Below are positions 19,851 to 29,700 of a stretch of DNA of 64,000 bases, piece by piece. Below the pieces are notes generated by a model. It was given only the letters and a program-made list of their open reading frames with translations, was not told the origin of the DNA and did no database searches. Position 1 is the stretch's first letter; every line of letters starts with the position of its first letter. Position numbers and translations under genes: made by a program. The stretch comes from Bacteroidota bacterium (GTDB lineage: Bacteria > Bacteroidota > Bacteroidia > Chitinophagales > Chitinophagaceae): the NCBI GenBank assembly GCA_016868775.1, contig VGFT01000003.1:248001-312000 (forward strand). Reading direction: 5' to 3'.

Positions 19851-20441
19851 TCAACTGATCTTTTCTACCTGCATGTAGCTGAGCTCGACGGGCGTTGCCC
19901 GGCCGAAGATCTTTACGGTGACCTTCAGTTTTTTCTTTTCGTCGTTCACTTCTTCGATCACGCCATTGAAATCGTTGAACGGCCCTTCGATGATCTTGAT
20001 GGTTTCGCCCACGATAAAGGGTTCCACCATGGCTACACCACCTGCCTCGGCCATCTCATCCATTTTACCCAGCATCTTATTCACCTCGGCTTTGCGCAGG
20101 GCAATGGGGTCATCCTTCCCAAGAAAATGAATCACATTGGTTGTGTTCTTGATGAGGTCCCGCAGATCATCACTCAGCTTTCCGGAACTGATCTCGATCA
20201 TTACATAGCCCGGATAGTAATTGCGTTCGCGCACGACCTTCTTTCCGCTGGCCACTTTATATACTTTTTCCACGGGCAGGAATACTTGCTTCACGGCCTC
20301 GCTCCAACCACTGCGTGCGATTTCCTTGTCGAGGTACTCTTTTACTTTTTTCTCTTTGCCGCTGATCACCCGCAACACATACCATTTAGTGTTGGCATCT
20401 GCTTGAGCGACAGCGTCGTTTTGTTGTACAGGCGCGTCCAT
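19851..20441 (-). CDS. nusG: Transcription termination/antitermination factor NusG
   Basis: A 196-residue protein. The NGN domain begins at WYVLRVISGKEKKVKEYL and includes NYYPGYVMIE. The KOW domain is at the C-terminus (VGETIKIIEGPFNDFNGVIEEV). NusG couples RNA polymerase to ribosomes or Rho. The start at 20441 overlaps the secE stop by one base (TAATG). The open frame extends much further upstream through secE out of frame, which is not coding. Confidence 0.97.
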   Translation of the reverse strand: MDAPVQQNDAVAQADANTKWYVLRVISGKEKKVKEYLDKEIARSGWSEAVKQVFLPVEKVYKVASGKKVVRERNYYPGYVMIEISSGKLSDDLRDLIKNTTNVIHFLGKDDPIALRKAEVNKMLGKMDEMAEAGGVAMVEPFIVGETIKIIEGPFNDFNGVIEEVNDEKKKLKVTVKIFGRATPVELSYMQVEKIS

Positions 20442-20635
20442 TAGAAAAGTTGTTTGTAGATGAACTTGAATCCATTGCCGATGCCGGAATCCATCAATAG
20501 CACGACTAAGGTGATCAGCAGGGTTGCGGCGAGTACGATCATGGTGGACTGCTGCAATTGAGTCCAGGTGGGCCAGCTGACTTTCTCGGTCAGTTCGCGC
20601 AGGCTCTCCTGAAAATGGTTGGTTATCTTTTTCAT
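20441..20635 (-). CDS. secE: Preprotein translocase subunit SecE
   Basis: A 64-residue single-span form: an amphipathic helix (VSWPTWTQLQQST) followed by one membrane helix (about residues 31-48). It clamps SecY in the inner membrane. SWPT is the family hallmark. It lies between tRNA-Trp and nusG. Confidence 0.96.
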   Translation of the reverse strand: MKKITNHFQESLRELTEKVSWPTWTQLQQSTMIVLAATLLITLVVLLMDSGIGNGFKFIYKQLF

Positions 20636-20648
20636 GTTTTTCGTTTCG

Positions 20649-20719
20649 CACGGGCAGAGAGATTCGAACTCCCATCAACGGTTTTGGAGACCGCTATTCT
20701 GCCATTGAACTATGCCCGT
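20649..20719 (-). tRNA. tRNA-Trp (CCA)
   Basis: Cloverleaf on the minus strand with acceptor ACGGGCA/TGCCCGT and anticodon loop CTCCAAA (anticodon CCA). No encoded 3' CCA. It is placed between tuf and secE. Confidence 0.95.
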
Positions 20720-20822
20720 TCCCGTTCGCTTTTATGAACAACAAAGTACCTGGAGATAAGCCCAAGGACTTTGTATATTATTGATTTACAATTTATTGAG
20801 TGAATTAACCACTCACGCAGGC

Positions 20823-22010
<1,188 letters not shown>

Positions 22011-22062
22011 TGTTATCGGTTTTTGTGTGTTTTATGTTTGTTTTAAATTCTACAATTTTTGG

Positions 22063-22134
<72 letters not shown>

Positions 22135-22194
22135 TTTTGGTGTCCGGCGCATCAGGTATTAAGCCGTGGCTCAATCTCCGAATCAGACTCCTGG

Positions 22195-22267
22195 AGCGGG
22201 AGACCGGGCTCGAACCGGCCACCTGAAGCTTGGAAGGCTACCGCTCTACCAAATGAGCTACTCCCGC
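22195..22267 (-). tRNA. tRNA-Gly (TCC)
   Basis: Acceptor GCGGGAG/CTCCCGC; loop CTTCCAA gives anticodon TCC. The anticodon stem GTAGC/GCTTC has a T-T mismatch at the second pair, while the rest of the cloverleaf is regular. Confidence 0.93.
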
Positions 22268-22310
22268 TGATAATTTTCTATGTCTGGCCGTTCGAAGCGC
22301 GAATGGGTTG

Positions 22311-22393
22311 TGGGCAAGGATGGATTCGAACCACCGAACTCCGAAGAGGACAGATTTACAGTCTGTTGCCGTTGGCCACTTGGCTACTTGCCC
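22311..22393 (-). tRNA. tRNA-Tyr (GTA)
   Basis: Acceptor GGGCAAG/CTTGCCC; anticodon stem ACAGA/TCTGT with loop CTGTAAA (anticodon GTA). The long variable arm expected of a class II tRNA is present (83 bases in all). Confidence 0.95.
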
Positions 22394-22397
22394 GCTG

Positions 22398-22470
22398 AGC
22401 CACCTGCCAGAATCGAACTGGCGACCTACTGATTACAAATCAGTTGCTCTACCAGCTGAGCTAAGGTGGC
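22398..22470 (-). tRNA. tRNA-Thr (TGT)
   Basis: Acceptor GCCACCT/AGGTGGC; anticodon stem ACTGA/TCAGT with loop TTTGTAA gives TGT. First gene of the tRNA-tuf unit; the next tRNA begins four bases later. Confidence 0.95.
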
Positions 22471-22573
22471 AATATTCTGAAAACCGACGCTGGATCCTTC
22501 GGTTTATCCATTCCGACGCGGCTTGGAACGGCCCGTTGTGCCAATAAAGAACTACCCCCAATTTTTGGGAAGG

Positions 22574-22581
22574 CAAAGGTA
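22574..22581 (-). promoter_or_regulatory. -7 box TACCTTTG for the tRNA-tuf unit
   Basis: Exact TAnnTTTG match about 100 bases upstream of tRNA-Thr(TGT) on the minus strand. No other gene intervenes. Confidence 0.55.
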
Positions 22582-22665
22582 AGGGAAAATGGATACCAGA
22601 AAAATTTTGGGAGGGGGAATTTTCCACCACAACGCCCGAGGGTTAAACCCATTACCCAAAGAGGG

Positions 22666-22965
22666 TCAGGCCGATTGCTTTTCCTTCTGCTTTCGTATCA
22701 GGTTCACCATTGAATCCAGGGCCGAATCAAAGGATTCCTCGAAAGATTTACTAACAGACTTTACGAATAAGTCCCGCCCCGGCACATGCACCCGGATCTC
22801 CGCTACCTTGTCCTTGATGTGGTGCACGATGTTGTCGAGTTTCAGAAACACCGTCACCTGACTGATCCGGTCGTGTTGCTGACTCAATTTCTCCAACTTC
22901 CGGTCGATGTGCTCAATGAGTTTTTTGTCCGCCTGAAAATGCACGGTCTGAATGGAACGATTCAT
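22666..22965 (-). CDS. hpf: Ribosome hibernation promoting factor, short form
   Basis: A 99-residue HPF/RaiA-family protein: MNRSIQTVHFQADKKLIEHI at the N-terminus and VHVPGRDLFVKSVSKSFEES in the second half, matching the single beta-alpha domain. It lacks the C-terminal dimerisation domain of long HPF. It binds idle ribosomes. It follows xerC by about 80 bases and is probably co-transcribed with it. Confidence 0.88.
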   Translation of the reverse strand: MNRSIQTVHFQADKKLIEHIDRKLEKLSQQHDRISQVTVFLKLDNIVHHIKDKVAEIRVHVPGRDLFVKSVSKSFEESFDSALDSMVNLIRKQKEKQSA

Positions 22966-23048
22966 GACAAGAATTTTTTAGGAATGGATTCAATGGGTCA
23001 GCGGACGTACAATATACGGAAAATAACCCCTTCCTCCAAGCAAAAAGA

Positions 23049-23954
23049 TCAGGATTTTGGATGAGCCTTTCGGTGAATTTCCTGGAGCTTTCCAATGGTA
23101 TTGTGGGTGTAGACCTGCGTGGCCGCTAGGCTGCTGTGTCCCAGTAATTCCTTTACCGCATTCAGATCGGCCCCCTGATTCATCAGGTGGGTGGCGAAAC
23201 TATGCCGCAGCACGTGCGGGCTCCGCTTGTCAAGCGTCGTAGCACCCGTCAAATACTCGTTCACCAGCTTCCAAACGTATCGCGCATACAAGGGCTTCCC
23301 CTTCTCCGTCAACAAAAAATTAGGCCCGGCCCCCGCAGCGTTCTCCTCCCTCCACTGCGCATATCGTTGCAGGGTGGCGATCAAAAAAGGACTCAGCGGC
23401 AACACCCGTTCCTTGTTTCCTTTCCCCAATACCTTGAGCGTTGCCCGGCCATAATCGACCTGATCCGATCTCAGTCCGATCAACTCACTGAGCCGCATCC
23501 CGGTTGAATAAAACAAAACCAATAAGGTCCGGGCCAGCAATGAGCGACCATCCTCCGCACCCGCCTCCAACGCTTTCAATAAATTCAATACCTCTTCCTC
23601 TTTGATAAACTCCGGTAACCGCTTGGATAATTTGGGAGAGAGAATGGAAGCCATCGGACTAGCCGACAACGATCCCTGACGAACCAAAAATTTGTAATAC
23701 GATTTGAACGTGGAGATCTTCCGCTTCACCGTGCGCGCCGTAAGTCCCTCCGACTTCCCTTCCGCCAACCAAGAACGGATCATCGCCGGTAACACCTCCT
23801 CGGGACGCTCCACCCCATAGGCCAATCGGAAATAAGCGAATCCCTGCTGCAAATCGGTGGCATAGGCCAAAACGGTATGAGCCGAAAATCTTTTTTGAAA
23901 CCGTAAATGATCCAAAAAAGGCTGAAACACGGAACCATAATCCGAAACCTGCAT
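23049..23954 (-). CDS. xerC: Tyrosine recombinase XerC/XerD type
   Basis: A 301-residue recombinase that resolves chromosome dimers at dif. The N-terminal SAM-like core-binding domain covers about residues 1-95. The catalytic residues are visible: R in STGMRLSELIGL, K in GKGNKERVLPL, HxxR in HVLRHSFATHL, H in GHSSLAATQVYTH and the nucleophile Y in that motif. Whether it is XerC or XerD, or acts alone as in some Bacteroidota, cannot be decided. It lies between rpsU (terminated) and hpf. Confidence 0.9.
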   Translation of the reverse strand: MQVSDYGSVFQPFLDHLRFQKRFSAHTVLAYATDLQQGFAYFRLAYGVERPEEVLPAMIRSWLAEGKSEGLTARTVKRKISTFKSYYKFLVRQGSLSASPMASILSPKLSKRLPEFIKEEEVLNLLKALEAGAEDGRSLLARTLLVLFYSTGMRLSELIGLRSDQVDYGRATLKVLGKGNKERVLPLSPFLIATLQRYAQWREENAAGAGPNFLLTEKGKPLYARYVWKLVNEYLTGATTLDKRSPHVLRHSFATHLMNQGADLNAVKELLGHSSLAATQVYTHNTIGKLQEIHRKAHPKS

Positions 23955-23973
23955 GCCACAAGTTAGCGAGAAA

Positions 23974-24001
23974 ATAAAAAAGCCACCCGAGAGGTGGCTT
24001 C
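23974..24001 (-). terminator. Terminator of rpsU
   Basis: AAGCCACC and GGTGGCTT form a stem with a six-base loop, followed by TTTTTT on the minus strand. It lies between rpsU and xerC. Confidence 0.85.
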
Positions 24002-24024
24002 TATTTCAATGAATTGGAAATCAA

Positions 24025-24225
24025 TTATTTCACGTCGATCTTACCGCTGGCGATCTGCTGTTTGTAAACAGCCTTCAAGACCTCTCCCCGACGCTTTACG
24101 GAAGGCTTAGTAAAGCTCTGACGCTCACGAAGTTGGATAAGAGTTTTCGACTTCTCGAACTTCTTTTTGTACTTTTTCAGCGCTTTGTCGATGTTTTCGC
24201 AGTCTTTTGAATCAATGATCAGCAT
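24025..24225 (-). CDS. rpsU: 30S ribosomal protein S21
   Basis: A 66-residue basic protein; LKKYKKKFEKSKTLIQLRER and the lysine-rich tail are typical of bS21. In Bacteroidota ribosomes bS21 helps to mask the anti-Shine-Dalgarno end of 16S rRNA. The gene is unusual here for having a perfect Shine-Dalgarno (24231-24239) five bases before the ATG, and its -7 box (24248-24255) gives a very short leader. Together these fit the known idea of self-regulation, in which ribosomes lacking bS21 translate rpsU. It ends in its own terminator. Confidence 0.96.
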   Translation of the reverse strand: MLIIDSKDCENIDKALKKYKKKFEKSKTLIQLRERQSFTKPSVKRRGEVLKAVYKQQIASGKIDVK

Positions 24226-24230
24226 AGTAT

Positions 24231-24239
24231 ACCTCCTTT
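24231..24239 (-). promoter_or_regulatory. Strong Shine-Dalgarno AAAGGAGGT before rpsU
   Basis: Nine bases fully complementary to the usual 16S rRNA 3' end, spaced five bases from ATG. I saw nothing similar upstream of rplK, rplA, secE, tuf, rpoC or queA in this window. Confidence 0.85.
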
Positions 24240-24247
24240 TGGGAGTG

Positions 24248-24255
24248 CAAAGATA
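24248..24255 (-). promoter_or_regulatory. -7 box TATCTTTG for rpsU
   Basis: Exact TAnnTTTG match. The predicted transcript start is only a few bases before the Shine-Dalgarno. Confidence 0.6.
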
Positions 24256-24284
24256 AGGGGATATGAAATACGTATGAAATTATT

Positions 24285-24793
24285 GTGGACCATATGTTGA
24301 CGGTTGCCCTCCTGCTCTTGCTTCAAGCAATCCTGCTGTTGGGTATCGGACATTGGATTCTGCGAAGGATTTTTTCAATAATCGATCCGCCGCTGGAAAC
24401 CATGCTACTGGTAGGGTTGGGAACGGTCGGCATGTTTGCAAACGGACTGTCAATTTTTTTACCGATCGACGAAAAGATCCAAGCACTTGTTTTTTTGATC
24501 GGACTCATCGGAGCGATCGGTTATCGTAAAAAAATACTTCTGGCTCCAGCTACTTTCTGGTTATTTCTGCTAACCATATCGGTCGGTTGTATTTTTTGGT
24601 TCTTTCAGGCGCCCGCGATCCGATTTGGCTCGTCCTTCTACTGGCTCCCTGGTTGTTGTATTTTTATCTGCCGAAAAAACAAGCAAACCTGGCGTCTGCA
24701 ACCGATGAACCATCACGTGTATGGATCCGAGTACTTGAGCTTGGTTTGCTGGCAACGGCACTTGCTTACCTCTGCTACCGACTAAATTTTTAA
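24285..24793 (+). pseudogene. Membrane protein remnant with frame change and probable internal deletion
   Basis: The first frame (24285) encodes about 105 residues with several hydrophobic helices and GCIFWFFQAPAIR, after which the translation loses hydrophobic character and stops at 24785. A second frame, open from before 24587, continues with another hydrophobic stretch (DPIWLVLLLAPWLLYFYLP) and a final helix ending ALAYLCYRLNF at 24793. The two halves join near 24615. The N-terminal half resembles large polytopic membrane proteins of the LIC_10190 type, where a QAP-like motif is followed by several hundred residues missing here. The reading as a gene that lost its middle is inference. Confidence 0.5.
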
Positions 24794-24833
24794 TGGATGT
24801 TTCGGCGATTGTATGGCCAAAAGGACCCGTACA

Positions 24834-26675
24834 CTAAATAGAGGTATCCCGAAGCCGATCGCCCACAGCTCTGTTCATCACTTCTTCCGTTATTGGTCTG
24901 GCTTTTTCTTCCGCTTCTTTCATCAAGGCTGACAATTGATCGGAATTTCCTTGTTTGATGGCGATTTCCATTGCCTGGCAATGTGCCGTGAGTGCCTCTT
25001 TGTCTTGGGGGGTGATCCACGCTTGGTTGGTGCGTAAAAGTTTATGCAGATTGAGGACCATGGTCTGGGCTTCTTCCATCAAAGAGATTCGAGTACGGGC
25101 TTCTTTATCTGCTTCGGCATGGGTAAACGCCTCCTGCAATTGTTGATCGATCTGATCTTTGGTAAGTGCTTCGGCAGGATTCACCACCACTTCTTGTCGG
25201 ACCCCGCTACGCGATTCATGGGCTTCTACTTTTAGCAGTCCATTGGCATCGATCTGAAAGCGGATCGTGAGCTTGGGAAGTCCGGCTGGCATAGCCGGAA
25301 TGCCGGATACCTGAAAGCTGGCCAGTTTGCGATTGAATTCAATAAGGTCCCGCTCTCCTTGATAGACGGAGATTTGGATGGAGGTTTGGCCGTCTCGTTG
25401 CGTTGTGTATTGCCGACTGATGCTGAGGGGAATCTTTGAGTTGCGCGGAAGAAGTACGTCCATCAACCCGCCGGCCGTCTCGATGCCCAAGGAAAGGGGC
25501 GTAACATCCAATAATAGATGCCCCAGCTCGGTTCCATTCAGCTGTGCCGCTTGCAGCGCCGCTCCGATGGCCACTACTTCATCGGGATTGATTCGATCGT
25601 TGACGGCTAATCCAAAGAAATCGGAAACCCGTTTTTTTACATAGGGCATCCGGGTCGATCCGCCAACCAGGATCACGTCTTGTATATCTTTTCGTTGCAG
25701 ACCGGCATCGGCCAACGCTTGAGTACAGGAATCGATGGTCCGGTCAACCCAAGGTGCGGACAGTTGTTCCAATTCCTTTTTTGTAAGCCGATAGTCAACC
25801 CCCATCCATTCCTTCGAAAACGCATCGGCGGCACTCAACACTTCCTTGGCTTCTTTTGACAGTAGCCGCAAGGCAGCGGCTTGATTTGTGGTGGCATTGG
25901 GGTGTTGACCACTCCAGTGTTGCATCACGGAACGATCGATGTCGTCGCCCCCCAATTGAGTATCGCCGTGGGTGGAGAGCACTTCGAACACACCGGATTC
26001 CACACGCACGACAGATACATCGAAGGTTCCGCCACCGAGATCGAATACAACAATGTGGCGGGGAGATGTAGCGGGATCGCCATACCCGTAGGCAAGACAG
26101 GCAGCTGTTGGTTCATTGATGATCCGCAGCACCTCCAATCCGGCCCGCTCGCCGGCCTGTTTGGTTGCGGCGCGTTGCGATTCATCAAAATAAGCCGGTA
26201 CGGTGATCACTGCTTTTGTAATGGCAGCTTGTTTTTTTGCAGCACCGATTTTTTTCAGGTCGGACAGTATAAAGGAAGAAAGGTCAACCGCACTATACCA
26301 ACGATCCTCAGCACCCTGGATCATCACGCCCTCTTGGGTGTAGGCTGCTCGTTGCAAATAGGAGTAGCGCGCGCGAATGGTCTCGTAATCTGTTGCGGAG
26401 ATGCCGATGAGTCGTTTGACCGAGTATATCACCCGGTCGCCTTCGGTTGACAAAGCGGTTTGTGCAGCGGGCCCGGTCAGGATCTCTCCGCTTTTCGAGA
26501 GGTATACAAGGGAGGGAAACAAGTTTGCCCCTTCGGCTATGGGAATAACCTCGGCGGAATGGGTTTGCGGATCGACCCAAGCGATCAGGCTATTGGTTGT
26601 TCCCAGGTCGATGCCCACGGCCAGTCCCGCTTGAAACAGCGAACCCGATTTGATATCGATGTTGATCTTTGCCAG
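24834..26675 (-). CDS. hscA: Hsp70-family chaperone, HscA type (Fe-S cluster assembly)
   Basis: A 613-residue Hsp70. The nucleotide-binding domain starts VGIDLGTTNSLIAW and includes VITVPAYFDESQR, INEPTAACLAYGYG and VFDLGGGTFDVSVV; ILVGGSTRMP lies near its end. The substrate domain has LLLDVTPLSLGIETAGG. The family resemblance is to HscA rather than DnaK: the acidic DnaK tail is absent and the N-terminal leader AKINIDIKSGS is HscA-like. The frame has no ATG in the right place. The best start is the CTG at 26675 (M-A-K-I-N), just after a -7 box. TTG at 26693 lies before that box. It lies 27 bases after the porU2 frame but has its own promoter. Confidence 0.88.
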   Translation of the reverse strand: MAKINIDIKSGSLFQAGLAVGIDLGTTNSLIAWVDPQTHSAEVIPIAEGANLFPSLVYLSKSGEILTGPAAQTALSTEGDRVIYSVKRLIGISATDYETIRARYSYLQRAAYTQEGVMIQGAEDRWYSAVDLSSFILSDLKKIGAAKKQAAITKAVITVPAYFDESQRAATKQAGERAGLEVLRIINEPTAACLAYGYGDPATSPRHIVVFDLGGGTFDVSVVRVESGVFEVLSTHGDTQLGGDDIDRSVMQHWSGQHPNATTNQAAALRLLSKEAKEVLSAADAFSKEWMGVDYRLTKKELEQLSAPWVDRTIDSCTQALADAGLQRKDIQDVILVGGSTRMPYVKKRVSDFFGLAVNDRINPDEVVAIGAALQAAQLNGTELGHLLLDVTPLSLGIETAGGLMDVLLPRNSKIPLSISRQYTTQRDGQTSIQISVYQGERDLIEFNRKLASFQVSGIPAMPAGLPKLTIRFQIDANGLLKVEAHESRSGVRQEVVVNPAEALTKDQIDQQLQEAFTHAEADKEARTRISLMEEAQTMVLNLHKLLRTNQAWITPQDKEALTAHCQAMEIAIKQGNSDQLSALMKEAEEKARPITEEVMNRAVGDRLRDTSI

Positions 26676-26679
26676 TCCG

Positions 26680-26687
26680 CAAAAGTA
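26680..26687 (-). promoter_or_regulatory. -7 box TACTTTTG for hscA
   Basis: Exact TAnnTTTG match ending four bases before the proposed CTG start, predicting a leaderless mRNA. Confidence 0.5.
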
Positions 26688-26702
26688 AATCAATCTGCCC
26701 GA

Positions 26703-29700
26703 TCAGCGCATCAGATAAATCGTGCCATAGCCTTTGTTCTGCCAGGACGAACCGCCATTGAGGTCTGTATTGGTAGCAACCTTAGTTCCCCGTTTGCTGA
26801 TCACCGCGCGGTAGAGGTAAACGCCGTTGGCCACGGGCTGTCCGTATTGATCGGTTCCATCCCATTTGAATTGGGTGATGTTTCTGCCGATCCGGATCGG
26901 CCCCAACTCGGTGAGTCCGATCTCGCGAATGATCTTTCCGGTAACGGTGAGGATCTCAATTTTGAAATAATCGGGAAGCTCTCGACCGGTGAGGGTGAAA
27001 ACAAAGGCGGTGGAGGTGGTAAACGGATTGGGGTAATTCAGTAATTCGGAGACCTGTGCGGCGTTGATCACCCGAAAACTTACGCGGTAGCTCAATTTTC
27101 CGGCGGGATTGTCGGACTGGTCTTTGCCTTGGATGATCAGCTCATAGGTTCCGTCTTGCCGGAAATCGGGCAGGAAATCCACCACGGCCTCATTGTTGTT
27201 CGTGGGAGCGGAAGCGGCCGGGGGATAGAATTTCAACGTGTCGCCGGCAAAGTAGAAACGCCGGATTTGTCCGTTCGGAAAACGAACCTGCACTTGCATC
27301 ACGGCCGTGTCGGTAAGCAATATCCAACTCGACTGATCGCGCAGCCGGGCTTTAATCAAGGGTGTAGCGGATACAATGTCGTTGTCCAGTATGTGTATGC
27401 CGTCGAAGGTCACATCAAGGGTAGGTGCCAGGCTATCGGCACGAACGAAGAAGGGTCGCGTGACGAGATTATTGAAATGGAATTGTTTGGGTTGGTCGTT
27501 GTTGGGATTGACTTCCAACCAGAATTGATTGTTTCCGGAAAGTTGCCGTGTATCGATCGAGCTACTGAATTGCAAGGTGTCGCCGGCAGGAAGGGGACGG
27601 CGGCGCGGGGTGGGAATGACGTGACGAACATTGTTTCGATCGATCACCCAGCGCGTGGCCAATAAACTATCGAATGGCTGTGCCGAGACGTTCTTGAAGG
27701 CTACGCGGTTTTGCTGTGGCTCTCCCTGAGTAACCGTATCGGTGAACAACCAAAGTAGATTTGGCGCAATAGCTCCCTCGGGAACGGGTTGTCCCGTTAA
27801 CCGCCAAGACCGTAAATTCCACGGTGTGCCGCGCGCGGTATCGATGGTGCGAAGCGATACTCGCAGGTAAGGATACTGTTGGGCGTTGATGGAGCTGATA
27901 TCGCGCGTACCCAGTTGACTGATGTTGTTGACCAGGGTATCGAGTGCTTGTGTCTGTGCATTTTTCCCGATGATGGAGAAGCGAATCACCTCGGTGGGGT
28001 TGTTTGTTTCTTGCGCCTGGCCGTCCCAGAAGGCCTGGCTTCAGCTGCGCATGGGACCAAACCAAGGGGAAGACAACGTACCCGCCGTATCGGGCGTGGC
28101 GTAGACGGCAGTGGTGTAATATCCTTCGTATATGCTGGTAGAGAATCCCCATGCAGCGGGAAAGACGGATTGGCGATCTTTTGAAAAGAACAGGTTGAAT
28201 GCCTTGGGGGCATTGAAGGAGTCCACTTCTGCAAATCCCTGATTTTTCAATTTGTGGTAGAGGGAATTACCCGGGCCATACAAAGTGGTATCGGCCATCC
28301 ATCGGCTGGCGTAGGTATTTCCCGCAACGGCTCCGTTCGCATTGGTACGAGCCACTACGAAATAACCGACGGGGATCAGATCAATAAAATCCATCGCCGC
28401 TTTTCTTCCCAATGCAGTACCCAGGGGGAATCGGAAATTGGTCTCGCGGTTAAAGCCTGCACCACAATTGCCACCGCTACCGTATTGACCACCGGCTCCG
28501 CCGTTATTCACCCAGGGTTTGAGGGTAAAGGGATGTACGACATTAAAAATGATCTCGTCATAGGCACACCCGGCTCCACCGATGATGCGATTGTCAATCG
28601 AAGCATAGTAGTATCCTCCCTGAGAGGAGGCATATGGGTATATCCCATTTTGTGCAAAGAAGAGTCTGGGCAAGCGATCAAAATGAAACGCCCGACCCGC
28701 CGAATCCAGTTTCATTTTTGCGGGGGTAGACTGTGTATGCTGATAGAAATGACTTTGCTGAAAACCCGTGGGGCCATTGCGGATGAAGACGAAGGAAGAG
28801 GTGCTCCAACTCATCGATCCGTCTGTGGAAACCGGTGCTACCCTCCAATAGTAAACGAGACTGTCTTGAAAGGTCACGCCGGGCATAAACTCAAGGAGCC
28901 CACCGGTGCTGGTGATGGACTGGGTATACTTCAATGGCGAATTGAACAGCGCGGTCGTATCGAGTTTCATTCGATACTGTCGGCTAGAAGCCAAGGGGTT
29001 GGCGGTGGAGGCCGTAAGGCGAATGTTTTGGGAGGTAACGATCGAATAGTTGGTTGGCCACACAGGTCGCGCTTCGTCCTCATAGATGACAAAATCCTGT
29101 CCGGTGCAATTGTTGGTTTCAAAGATCTCATCGATGGCATTGGCGGGGTCGATGCAGATCTCGATGCGGTTCTGTCCTTTATCGCGTGCCGCTACGATGG
29201 GAATGTTGTAAGTAACGGTATCGCTAAACCGAATCCCATCGATGCTGTCTCGCAGAATGACAGCGGAGGATTGATCGGGGTAGATTCGTTTGATTTCGAT
29301 AACCGTTTTGGGCGCGATGGCCTGACCCAGGTTATGAGTAATGGCTTGCACTTGAAATGTGGTTTCAGCAACAGAGATGAAAGATGCAGTAACTTTTAGG
29401 TAGGGCTGTTCGATTGCATAATCAGGTTTTACGGCAGAGGCAATCAGGCGCACAGCGGGATCTCCGTGCAATGAAGATTGTTCACAGGTTACGCGAGCAA
29501 AATAATCTACCTGTCCTACTGCATCGAAGACCTGTGTGATTCACTCTTGGATAATCTCACCAATCGTTTTACCATATTTGTTAACGGAGGCTGCCCGCAT
29601 CAAGCGATTGTGGTAGAGATCCAGATAATTCACGATTCCCAATCCCGAGCTGGCCATGACGCCGATGCCTCCCCGCTCACCTGCCAGAACAAATTTTTCG

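Noticed and set aside
20740-20776. Terminator between tuf and tRNA-Trp (ACAAAGT/ACTTTGT stem)
   Set aside because: A hairpin is possible, but there is no T-run and the downstream tRNA-secE-nusG genes probably need read-through.
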